From: Apostichopus japonicus
Lineage: Eukaryota; Echinodermata; Holothuroidea; Aspidochirotida; Stichopodidae
Length of the DNA: 64,000 nucleotides
NCBI RefSeq assembly: GCF_037975245.1
Contig: NC_092564.1
Coordinates: forward strand, 300,601-364,600
Direction of reading: 5' to 3'
This document shows, piece by piece, positions 50,801-62,800 of the stretch. The notes beneath the pieces were generated by a model. That model ran no database searches and was not told the origin of the DNA. It saw only the letters and a list, made by a program, of their open reading frames with translations. How positions within the stretch are numbered: the first letter of the stretch is position 1; the number at the start of each line of letters is the position of its first letter. The position numbers were made by a program, and so were the translations under genes.

Positions 50801-53800
50801 ATGTAGTTTAAAATCCCGTATTTACGTAGCCCCTATGTTACATTCTTATTGTCTGAAGTTCCAAACACGTGGTGACTTGTTGATAGTTAAAAACTTTTCA
50901 TTGTGAACTTTTGAACTTGAAGGGGTTGCAGGTGCGCGCACAAAGTATTGACTACCCTGGAAATCTAGGTCATGTCCCGGTTTCTGCTCACAAGCCTGAC
51001 ACCTGTTAATTTGCATTCTTTTCTGACCTAACAAGGAGTTGTTAAAACCCTGGCAAACTGCCAAGAAAACGTGCAACACTATATTAACCCGTGTCGCAAG
51101 AGAGGAGGGGTGGCCCAAGCAGTCTCCCAGGTACCTTGCTTAGCGCGTGTGAGCTCAACCTTTGCTGCAATGTGCTTTACCCTGGATTCCTGGAAGTAAA
51201 AGTATGTGCGCGAGATTTTACGCCCTGTTGTTTGTTTCTCAACATGTTCAAATTTTGCGAATAACATTTCCTCATCGTCAAAAAACAGACTTCGATAGCC
51301 ATTGAAGAAAAAAAAAGGAAAATAGCCGGACGATTGAACGGTGAGAAAAAATATTTCCTCATCGTAGCGGTAAAAAGTTCGTAATATTTGCATATTACTA
51401 GTACTTTCAGATGTTTCCGACAGTGTTACATTTCGTGGCGCCTTGTGTGTCTGGTAATGGGGTACGTTCGGCGTTATCAATAAAAAGCTTAGCAACTTTG
51501 AAGGAGCTACGGGGGTGACATCATTGAAATTATTTAAAAAAAGGTTCAATACGTGTTACATATTAAACATTAAACATTTTCGGTTGTGTCGGCAGGAGGA
51601 GGTAAACAATACAGTAACGATGCTGTAGTGTATTTATATTCGTTATCCAGTCTGGGATTTATTGGATTACTTCATGTGTACCGTTGTTTTGAAAATGTTT
51701 TGAGCCTAGGTAAAACGATATTTTTGTTGAACGGAAGCAACTCAGAACCAGGATAAGATATAGTGGGAATGGTTGATTGTCGCCCAACACCGATGGGCAT
51801 TATCATCAATATGTCGTTATTTCTCTTATTTCTTGTGACTGTTCCCCACTCCTTCTGCTTGAATTTTTGTTTCAAAAGGTTAGTAAATAGTTGTTGTACA
51901 TTGCATGCTTTTGTCAAAACATGACGTTACTTCAATATATTTCTTCGCAGTTATTTTGTGTTCAAACTTGTATCACCTTTGACTTTGTTTGTAGCAGAAA
52001 TACTACCCTGTACTGAAAGTTTATTCCGTCCGGATTATCGGACGGTTTCAGACGTTTTGCGGGCTGATAATAGAACTGCCTCTAAAATCGCTTTTGAATA
52101 GAAACATAGTTTAGCTTTAAGCGTCCGGATTATCGGACACATGACGCTTTTCTGAAATGAAAGGGTTCTTGCCTCTGTAATCCTTACTGTTTTGTTACTT
52201 TGAGTCGGGCTAAAAACGTCCGGATTATCGGACAGAATGGGACATATCACCATTGTAACTTCTATTGTAACAAACTGAGAAGATCGATTTAATCTGGTGT
52301 GAAAAAGTAGGCAGTAAACCGCATGTTCCGTCCGGATTAAAAGTGAATATTGTTGGAGTAAAATGTACAAAAGCGTCCGACCGTCCGGAGGTGTCAGAAA
52401 ACGTCCTAAAGTGTCCTAAAGTGTCTGGAAACGTCTGAAAACGTCGCGTCCGGACGGTCGTGTCAACCTCGACGGAACACCACTGTAGTCCAGGATAAAT
52501 GTTGGATCAGGTTTTGTGGATTTGCGCATGTGTTGTTGAAAGTGAAGTCATAGCCCTTGCATACGCTTTATCACATGTTATGTTGAAGTGCAATTACTAT
52601 ACAAATATTAGAAGTTCATACAAGAAGCAGTGTAATGGATACACAAGCATTCCAATACTCTTTTGGTCTCCAGCAGATGAATTGTCAGATCTTCAATCTA
52701 GTGCTTAATATAGACTGTAAAATATAACCCTGATGTTCTGAGAGAAAGGACCAATGTTTTTTTTGTTTAGAAGTTGCCATCTTTGGAGTTGATGTTACAC
52801 CAGTTTAGTATGCATCTGGATGCTTTGCCATTCATTCAGACTCTTTGAATACCTGCATTTCTTCTACTAGTGGTGTGCCATTCATTCAGACTCTTTGAAT
52901 ACCTGCATTTCTTCTACTAGTGGTGTGCCATTCATTCAGACTCTTTGAATACCTGCATTTCTTCTACTAGTGGTGTGCCATTCATTCAGACTCTTTGAAT
53001 ACCTGCATTTCTTCTACTAGTGGTGTGTTGGACAGTCTGCATGTATCCTGTAAACACTTTTTGAAGATTTTTGAAGATGTTTGTATTTTATTCTCCTCAG
53101 CACACCTTTAGAATGCTTGGATACATCCATAGCATTAATTCAGGATGAACTGGAACAAATGGATTCAACAAATTGTGACAAAATGAAACAGCTACAAGAT
53201 ATTTTAGCTCAAGCCAAATTTTGGACCTATGTATGCTACTTTGAGGTATGTTGCACATAGTGACAGAATGTACTAAGAATGGATCATTGAACTACTCTCA
53301 TAAATGGATTAGTGTAACATCAAATATTTATGTTTTTGTTAACTGGTTGTAGGCATTTTATTGTACTATGTTATTACTTAAGCTGTCATATTTAACAGAG
53401 AAAATGCTTTTCTGTTTGTACACTATATGTTGAATTTTTGCTTTACATGAAGTAAAAAAGAAAAATTTACCATGAAGAAGATTTTCAATTTTCTTAAGTT
53501 TCATCATGAGAAAAAAAAAGTATGTGTCAAGTAATGTACCACCAATTTGCCATATAAAGTTACTTGTAATAACTGGATTGAATCTCAAGGCAGATGCAAT
53601 GTGACTATGAAAAGCAACCAGCTACTTTGAATTCTAGGAAGGTCGTTAGCTAACATATTTTAAAGATATGAAAGCCATGTATCATTACTCACAGTACCTG
53701 CATTACATCAAACATGATCCATCATTTATTGCAGGAAAATTTGAGTCTAAACCAAAATGTTGTTGAAAGAGAAGCACAGGACATAAGTACCAGCTGGAAC

Positions 53801-56800
53801 CATCTGCATCCCCTCCAGATTGCTCTGCAACTTTGGGAGTCTGTATTTGCTGATTCCAGAAATTTGGCCTTGAAAAATCCAGGGGAGAGTCTTTCCTGCC
53901 TGAGCAAAATTTCTGAAATCTTTGGTCTACAAAAGCTGGTAAATATTTGATAGTGTTCTGTTTAAGCCTTTGGTAGTTGGAATGTCATGGTAAGCTTGAC
54001 TCCCTGTTGGTCAGTGACATGAACTTGTCTTTGCTATCTGCCTTGCCAGCTGTTGCTTGATGCTAGATTTCAGATGCTAGATCTTTGTCACTTGCAGTAC
54101 AGGGCAGTATAAGACAGTACTACTTAACAGGGCTGCATGACTAAAAAGTGCTGCATGATTAACCAGTCTTGTAACTAAACTGGTTTCTGAGCCTGGGCTT
54201 TAAGCCATTCCATGCATTCTAAACCTGAAAAAAAAAGAGAATGTGAATCACAAAAACTACATCTTTATATTAAGAGGCTAGACAGTATTTGATAACTTAA
54301 TTATGCTAGGGCCCTGCAAAAAAAAATAGCTAGTGTGAAGTGTTTGTTATGTAGTTCGTCCAAGCTTCCCAGATGATTTTTATTGGTAGGCAGCCAAAGT
54401 TCCCTTTGAATTAGTCAGATGTACAAATGTTTTAAAATAATTCACAGTAGAAAAGCTTAAAAAAGATGGCCAAAAATGTGTCAATCCTATGTCTACTGTA
54501 CTTGCATGATCCTGAAATGAGTTTTGTAGACCAGTTCCATATTAACAAAGTGTTTCAGCATCAGGTGCTTGCATGAGTGGTAATAATGCATTATGAATCA
54601 TTTAAGTTTTACAGGACTAAATGCAGTATTAACTACAGTCATGTTACAAAGACTAGTTGCCAAATAGTTTATTTTCAATGATTTGTTAGGCTGATACTTT
54701 GCAACAAGCTATCCGAAAATATTTCATCACGTTACCTCTACATGTTTTACTGTCAAATTCAATATTTCTGAAGGTTTTATTGCCATATTCAATATCTCTG
54801 AAGGTTTTATTGCTACCTGAAAGGTGAACAAAAAGAGTATGCTTCTCATTACTGCCAGGTATTCTGAACTGAATATAATTGTCCAATAAATAATGTTTAT
54901 GTTAATGTGCTCCCAGTTGAGAGTTGTTTTTCTTAAATTTTTCACACAGCCTCTACTACAAGTGAAAGCTCTTACATTGACTGCACATTTATCAGAGTTG
55001 ATTGAAGATTGGCAGGTAGCTGTCCTTGCTCGGTGTTCTCTGAGTGGTGTGATGAGTACTCTAGGAATGTTAGATGAAGCTTCTGTCATTCTTTACAAGT
55101 GTAAGCAACATGTCACCAACAGTTCTGATGACCAGTTATATCTGCAGTGCTGTCTATTCAAAGCTCAAATATTTCTGTATCTAGTTCAAGACAATGTAAG
55201 TACATTATTTTATGATTAATTCCTTTGGTTTAGGGTATTTAGAGCAGATGATTGCATTTCATACAGTATTTAAGGAGTAAATTGCTTCAGGCTGCCTGTT
55301 ATTGGTGAATAAAAAGTTGAGACACTAAATTTGGGGAATAACAAATGAGACGCAGCCGAGTCCATTATTGCAGTAACACTGCATCATGTTGCCTAGCAAC
55401 AACAGACAGTCTCTATGCCCTCCAAAATTGATGTGTTTCTAGGGATTTGTCGATACTAATGAAGGAAACTATCTGTTATTGGACCATAATGGATGGTAAT
55501 TACTTGTGGTTATTATCCTCAACAGTTATAACAATTGCAGCCCAGATTCTTGTATACCAAATTATGGCTGAAAGAAATAGTGCCACACAAAAATTACAGC
55601 CACTTTATCTTGCGTTTTAATATAGGTTTCATTGTCATTTGTCTGCCAATTTGTGATCGCTTTAGTTTTATAGATTTGAATACAGACAGAACAATCTTGT
55701 TTACTGGATAAGCTGACATCAACTGCAGAGACAGTCTACATTTAGAGGTATAACCTGAATGATCAAAACAATATGGTTTATGGTTCCTGCTATGAATGCA
55801 ATAAAACAATCTGTAAAAACCAAGTCCCTGGTGGGGAGATGTTGGGATTGTTAGTGAAGAGTATCAAGAAAGCACAGAAGCAAAAGAAGAGTAAAATAAC
55901 AACATAAAGATAGATGTAATCCCAAGAAAACAGGATGTAACATGTCAGTATTAAAGATAAAGACATTTAAAGCATAGTATTTGCTGTGATATTATTATAT
56001 GCAATACAAGTCATGCCATTGGTTTAAGCACTGTTACACTGAAGACCACATCCAGTTTGCATCAGGGAAGTACTTCAAGAGAGATTCCATACTTAAAGCC
56101 AAACAAGGATTAAAAATGATTGAATTACTGTGAACTCATTTTTCTTTAATTATAGAGAAAGGAATTCAAAGCAAATTTAACTAAGTTATTGAAGTTGACC
56201 AGCCAGATGTGCCACAACTACAATCGCTACTTTATTTCTGCCGAGACGAAATTGTTAATAGCTAGGTATATTGCCACATCAGCCAATGAAGAGGATGACA
56301 AAGGATTAGATATTGATGGAGAAATGAACCTTGATCTTTCACCCATGCAACCAGCTCAAGAGGCAATGAGACTTTTCACAGGAGTAAGCAAGGGTGTCAT
56401 CGGAAAAGATCATGATGGAACAACTGAACTCTGTAAGTTAACTAGAAGAAGAACAAAACACCTTCATATCATGACTTGGCTTGTTATCTTATTTATGTAT
56501 ATTAACATTTTGTTTGATATTTTATATTAATACTATTTTTTGGAGGGCTTAAGAAAAATCTTTTTCAAGTTATTTAAATATCTCATTACTTGTTTGCAAT
56601 GCAATTAATTAGATTTAATTTGTAACTATGCATGTGAAGGTAACATTAAATCACTTGTTATTTACCACACTCCTCCTGTGCCTCCCTGTGTTTTTATTGT
56701 AATGTTCACATGAAATAAACCCTATGTCTTCTACACTGCCATCAATAACTGCACTCTGAGCATTCTTCCTTGGTTTTATGTAAATTACTTGCTGTAACAT

Positions 56801-59800
56801 TCAACAAAGCTTAACTTTGTCCAAACATATATCAAAAGTTTCATTGACAAAACAGCCAATGCCACCCTGTTTGCATCTGCTTTAATACAGTAAATTGGAA
56901 TTGTCTAAGTGTATGACTGACTTGGGAACCTGTTGGTCCTTACTAACTTTGATAGGTTTTGCTGAGAATCAAATGATGTTTTAGGTATCTATTGGTGTAT
57001 ATCTGATACCTTGTTTCTGTATTTGCAGATGGCAGCAAAGATACAAGTTACTGGTTGGCTTTACAGAAGGTTCTTGAGAGTTTGCTGCTAGTTAGTGAGC
57101 TGTATACATTGCAAGGATGTGTTAGAGAAGCAAAGTATTATTGCCAGGAAGGTTTAAATCTTTCTCAGATGTATAACTTACCCAGATGGTTAGTACTCAT
57201 CTCAACTTTCTGTATTTCACTCAGCTTTGAGACAGCAGGACTAACTTAAAACTGTAAATCAGTTTGTCATAAATTTCTAGGATCAGGGAGAATGTAAAAT
57301 AGTGACATTGTTCAGTGATTGTGATCATACTTAAAGATATAAATTTTAAACAACATTAGTTTCAATTTAGTGACTCTAATCTATCCTTTCCTTCTTTCAC
57401 AACACATGGTTTATGTCACTTTGCTTGTGGTAAAGTATTCATTTACTCTCAAGGTTGAAGAAATACTTTTCTAATAAGTATTATATGCTAAACTAATTCA
57501 TTTTTCTTTTCTTGTGCAGGATTGCAACTTTTAATCTCAGCCTTTGTGACAGTTTTAATCTGCAAAATTTAGAGAATTCTACTCTTGCAGCAATGAAAAC
57601 CATTCATTGTATATTACAAGATAATGAAATCAATGCGGCAAAGAAGAATCAGGTTGGTGACCCTGCTGCTCAGAAATCACTTTCAATGGAGGATAGTATG
57701 GATGAGAGTTTTGTCTTGCACACAAGGATGTCTTCATTAGATTTGAGTCATGAATCCAACTTAAGATCGGAAAGTCTCTTGGACATCCCCCTGGACTCTC
57801 CTGGATTTGTGTCTCATGCAGAGGACTGTGTCTGTAATTCCTGCATAGACTTAGAACTTCACAATTACTGGATTCATTTGTTCTCAGTGGCTGCTGAGCT
57901 GGTTGGTGTAGAGCACAAACAGTTTGATGTTTATCTGTCTGCAGGTGAGGTTGTATGGAATTGGTGTCTTAAACAGTGCAACACACACATCACAAAATCA
58001 ATTAAAACTCTCAACAAACTGTTACATACCTCTACCAACATAACTAAATTGTCAAATTTGTCTGTAAATGCAATTAATGGGAGGTTTGCAAAGATTTCCA
58101 AGTTACGAGTGATCTACCATCTTCACACACAGCATTTCCCAGATATCCCAAATAGTATACAAGATGGTCTGAATAACTTAAAGTTCTGTCAATTACATGT
58201 TGATGCATTATCTCTAAAGTCTGAGTTTATGTATCTGAAAGCACTTTGGAATATTTACATGCTTCAGAGTGGAGCCATCACCTCTTCATTAGATCAGCTG
58301 ATCTCATCTTGCTGGTCAGACACTAAAGGCACTCTAGAGAGTATGCCAGGTGACATCACACATCAACTGGGACAGCTTTCCATTGATGGATCTGAGGGTT
58401 TGAAGATAACAAAAGAAACAACTCCTACACATTGGAGGGATTCCTTATCTGGAGCTTACTCTAGGCCGGAACTATCTCGAAAGGAAGCAGTCACCAAAGG
58501 AAAGCACTCGGGTGACGTGAGTCTCGATTCTTTAGGGTTATTTTCTGATGTTGTGGATGATAATGAAGAGAAACTAGTTAAAGCTGGGAGAACGAAGAAT
58601 GAGAAACTAACCACAGCTAAGAAGAGGAAAGCAGTTGAGAATAAATCCAAGAAGGGAAGTCTCCTCAACTCAAGCATGAGTGAGCCGGCTACAGGTGTGA
58701 TTGCTGAATCTGTAGAATTGACAGATGTGTTTGATTTTGATGAAGTAAGCAAGGAGGAGATGAAGCCAAAGAGAGGCAGAGGAAGAGGAAAGAAGCAAAC
58801 ATCTGCTCCCACTGTCAACAAATCCTCTGGATCAAAGAAAGTAAAGAACACAGCTGTTGAAACTACAACAGAAGTAAATCCGGCTCTCACAAAGTCTAGA
58901 GGAAGAGGAAAGAAGCAAACATCTGCTCCCACTGTCAACAAATCCTCTGGTTCAAAGAAAGTAAAGAACACAGCTGTTGAAACTACAACAGAAATAAATC
59001 TTACAAAGTCTAGAGTGGCTAAACAGAGTGAAGTGAACGGAAGGAAACCAATTACAACAGAAGTAAATCCAGCTCTCACAAAGTCTAGAGTGGTTAAACA
59101 GAGTGAAGAAGTTAAACAGAGTGAAGAAGTGAAAGGAAGGAAACCAACCAGGAGAAGAGGTAGACCCGCTGCAACAGAAGTAGTCAGAAACACATCAGAT
59201 GAAGTTGATGAACAGTTTAACACATCAGATGAGTCATTCCGTTTCATCTTTGATGACCATGATGATGATGAGGTAGAAGATGAATCCACCTCATCTAATT
59301 CTTATAAGTTGGAATCAATAGTCCGTATGTATTGTGAGGATCAGGAAACAACCGCGACATTAAATTTGTTGAGGCAAGTACCTGCAGAATGTGAAGAGAT
59401 TGAACTTCCAAGAGCCTTGTCATCGGAAGAAGAGGAGGAATTAATTACCAGCAAGAGAGGACGGAAAACAGCAGCAAAGAGATTAGGAGCAAAGAAGATT
59501 GGGAATGGACATTATTGTCAGAAAAATACAGATACCTTGAACTGGACAGCTGGAGATGTTATAGGTAAAATTAAATACTTGCAGGTTCAATTACTTTTTT
59601 TTTCTTATGCAACATTTGAGTGATGACATTTTGCAGATATTTTGTGTCGTAGATAATCAAGAAGGAAACATTTGTGAATGACCTAATGTTGCTTTCTATT
59701 TATTCTGAATTTTATTAGTTAGATTTTCAACTTGTAAAATGTGTTTACACACACGACAGATATTAAAAGCTTATATTTACTTAAATATAAAAGCTTTATT

Positions 59801-62800
59801 TTTTTTATATATTTACTTATTTTTTTATATATATATTTATATATATAGTAAATTTATAGTATATTTAGTATATATATTAATATATATAGTATATTTATAT
59901 AGTATATATATATAGTATATAATATATATAGTATATTTATATATATAGTAAATATATATTTACTAAAATATAAATATAAAAGCTTATATTTAAAATAAAA
60001 ATTTACTAATAATTAACTTAAATAATTAATGATGAAAGGACTTCATCATACAGTTTGTAATCAATGGGTCTTTGTGAAAGACAATAGCTTGAACATTAGA
60101 TTGCATTGGTACGAAGCTAATTTAATAATATCTCTCACACTGCTTGGAAGCTGGCAAGCTTGCTTGAGGTGTTTCAGAAATGCTCTGTGTTTTTGACTCT
60201 TGACATTTGTCTCGACTGCAGAGCAGAAACAAGCACAGGAATTGCTGCATGGCAGTTAGTTTGCAGTATGGTTATCTTTTGGGCTCATTTGGTGGATTGA
60301 ATTACTCCCACAGGTAGAAATACAAAGTGATAACACTACAAGACCAGTTGATTATAAATTGCAATTCCTTTACTGTTTGTACAATATAGAAGGTACAACT
60401 GTTAAAGTTACAGATATGATTGTCTTGAAGAGCAGCACACATAATGGATACAACTGTCATGGTAACATCAACCCTCTTTTAATAAATGTAGATCTTGAGG
60501 AAATGAAAACTTTAACATAATATTTCCACCGTGTACTACTGCACAGGGTTAAAAACCTGTATGATGGTCTTGGCTCAGTAACAATCAACTATCATATTGA
60601 TATTATGGGAATTACTGTTGCAAAATTGATTGATATGATATTTTTTGGTCAGTAGCATACATATTAATACAAAATAAATACAATTTTATTGTATCATCAA
60701 TTTTTTTCAAGACATTTTTTTTTGTTCAATGTGTTTCATTCAATATACTTGTGTAGTTACTGAATTGCAGGCTCATATGTTTTAAGGTGAAATCTGGATT
60801 ATATGAAGTTTTCAACTATTGTACTCCTGTTTTCATTTGCAGTGGCTTTGTGATATAAGAGAGTTGACCTTTGCAGCTTGTATCTTTATGTAACCAAGGC
60901 TGTTAGAAGCCAGTGCTAACATGTAGGTCTAAGATCTGAAGCTTGTTATCTGTATGCTACCAAATAATCACAGACAAGCTTTCTAAATACTCTGTGATTG
61001 TTGAAAGTGACCTACAACTCCATTGCTTGAGAATATCTCTACTTTGAATCATGGTCATTTTGTTATGAGCAATATATGAGCTAACTCTGAGCTGCTTGAT
61101 ACTCTGTACAAACTGGTTCTTGCTTAGTTTTGCCTCATAGCTCATTGAAATGTTCAGATCTTGATTCTTGAAATAGTCAGGCCTCAAAATCTCAGGATAT
61201 TTTCCTTCCTTTGGAAAACTGTGTCTAAATGGTCAAATTTCTTTAAGTGTGATTCTTGTACAAATGGTTTTAAATTCTGGATGAGGTAAAAGTGTAAAAT
61301 ATATGAGCTTTACCACATAGGATAAGATAAGAATATTGTTGAAGGGGTGGTGTACTGTATAAAAATTTGATTTCCATGTTTAATGGTTAGGCTATGTCTT
61401 GTTGTGGAGCAATGTGTTAACTGCCTCTTTTACAGAGACAAGTTTCACATTTATTTGCAGTATCTTAATTTTGATATATACAGACCTTAAAAATGGTAGA
61501 ACTGATAAACCTGTGACTAGCCACACCATGGGGGAATAAGAAAAGGGGAAAAGATAGGCTTTTCAACTAAAGATTGCTGACAGGGCTGCTGCATTAATAA
61601 GTAATTAAATTGTGTAACACAGGTAGGGGATGTCCATGTAACTTTCCATATCTGGATACAATTCTTTGAACTTATCACATATTCATACTGTCAAACATCA
61701 TGCAACAACTGGTTTATTCATTCCAGGTATTGAAACTGCTGTCAAGTTCTTAGAAGAAGCCTTGGTTCTACTTAGGAAAACAGCTCCAAATCCAATGTAT
61801 CGTAAAATATGTCAGCTCTTGGCACTTTGCTTGGGTGAAAAACAACCACAAAGGACAGCAGAGTATCTCAGCCAATCTATGTCAGTCACACTACGACATC
61901 AGAAGCTAACTAGCTTGGCAAAGAAATTAAGGTAAGGTGTTGTTTATTGATTTATCTTCATGGCTAATTCCAGACAAAGTAATGTTTCCCTTAATAATTC
62001 TGTAGTATCTTCAGTTATATCATTATTGCAAAGAAAGATCATGTGGCTGAATTCATAAAGTCTTACCTCAGTCCACCTATATATGCAACAGGAATGATGG
62101 AATTAGACATCAGCTTCAAAGCAATAAAGCATTACATCACATTTTTGGGAAACAAATACTTTCTGTTTTTGATTAAATAGTTTATAACATGCTAACTAGT
62201 GTTTTCACGGGGTACCCGGATACCCGCCCGATGCGATACTACCGGGTTCCTAATTTATTGCCCGAATCCGACGCAGTGTGATGTTTTTTGTTTCCCATTG
62301 ACCTAGTGTGGTGTTAGGCTTCCATGTGGTTGAAGATAACAGCAATAACGAAAATATTCCATGGATACCTTATAACTGTGTCACAATTTCAGCTAATAAA
62401 CAGATGGTTAGGCTAGATTACCTCGTTGACTCAGTGTGGTGTTAGGCAACCATGTGGTAGAAGATTACAGCAATAATGAAAGTATTCCATGGATATCTTA
62501 TAACTGCATCACAATTTCAGGGGTATAGGCTATATTTCCCCCATTGACTTAGTGTGGTGTTACGCTTCCATGTGGAAGAAATTGAAAGAATTCTCACAAT
62601 TATTATTTATTCATTTGTTTATTGAAAGACTGACAAGGAATTTTACGAGATGTTACTAAATGGATTATAGACGGAATAACTAAAAAATAATAATCGCAAG
62701 TGGCTTTTCACTAAACGTTCATTCTAAATGCGATCAAAATGCGCGAATCTTGCGGCTAATGCGAACCCTGGGCCTGCATAATAGATAGTAGTAGAGAAAA

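Larger units (their letters stand above)
49408..52485. mobile_element. 3.08-kb DNA transposon, Tc1/mariner-pogo-like, non-autonomous (intron 6)
   Basis: The termini form a 24-bp perfect inverted repeat beginning CAGTGGTGTTCCGTCGAGG, flanked by TA on both sides (49406-49407 and 52486-52487). TA duplication with a CAGTG start fits the Tc1/mariner-pogo group; a hAT origin cannot be excluded because the wider flanks do not match. Next to both ends are runs of CGTCCGAAAACGTCTGAAA-like repeats. Four copies of a CGTCCGGATTATCGGAC motif, the last one partial, lie at 52027-52345. The longest frames (156 codons, minus strand, 51079-51549) show no transposase motif, so the element has lost or never carried its enzyme. 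Confidence 0.85.

Noticed and set aside
51079-51549. 156-codon minus-strand frame within the TA-flanked transposon
   Set aside because: It shows no transposase motif or recognisable domain, and overlapping shorter frames exist; probably chance.
58456-59289. 277-codon minus-strand open frame
   Set aside because: It lies wholly antisense to separase exon 12 and arises from the Ser/Lys/Glu-rich repetitive codons there. No domain is visible.
59312-59326. ESIVR as a third separase cleavage site
   Set aside because: The Glu is five positions before the Arg rather than four, so it does not fit ExxR.
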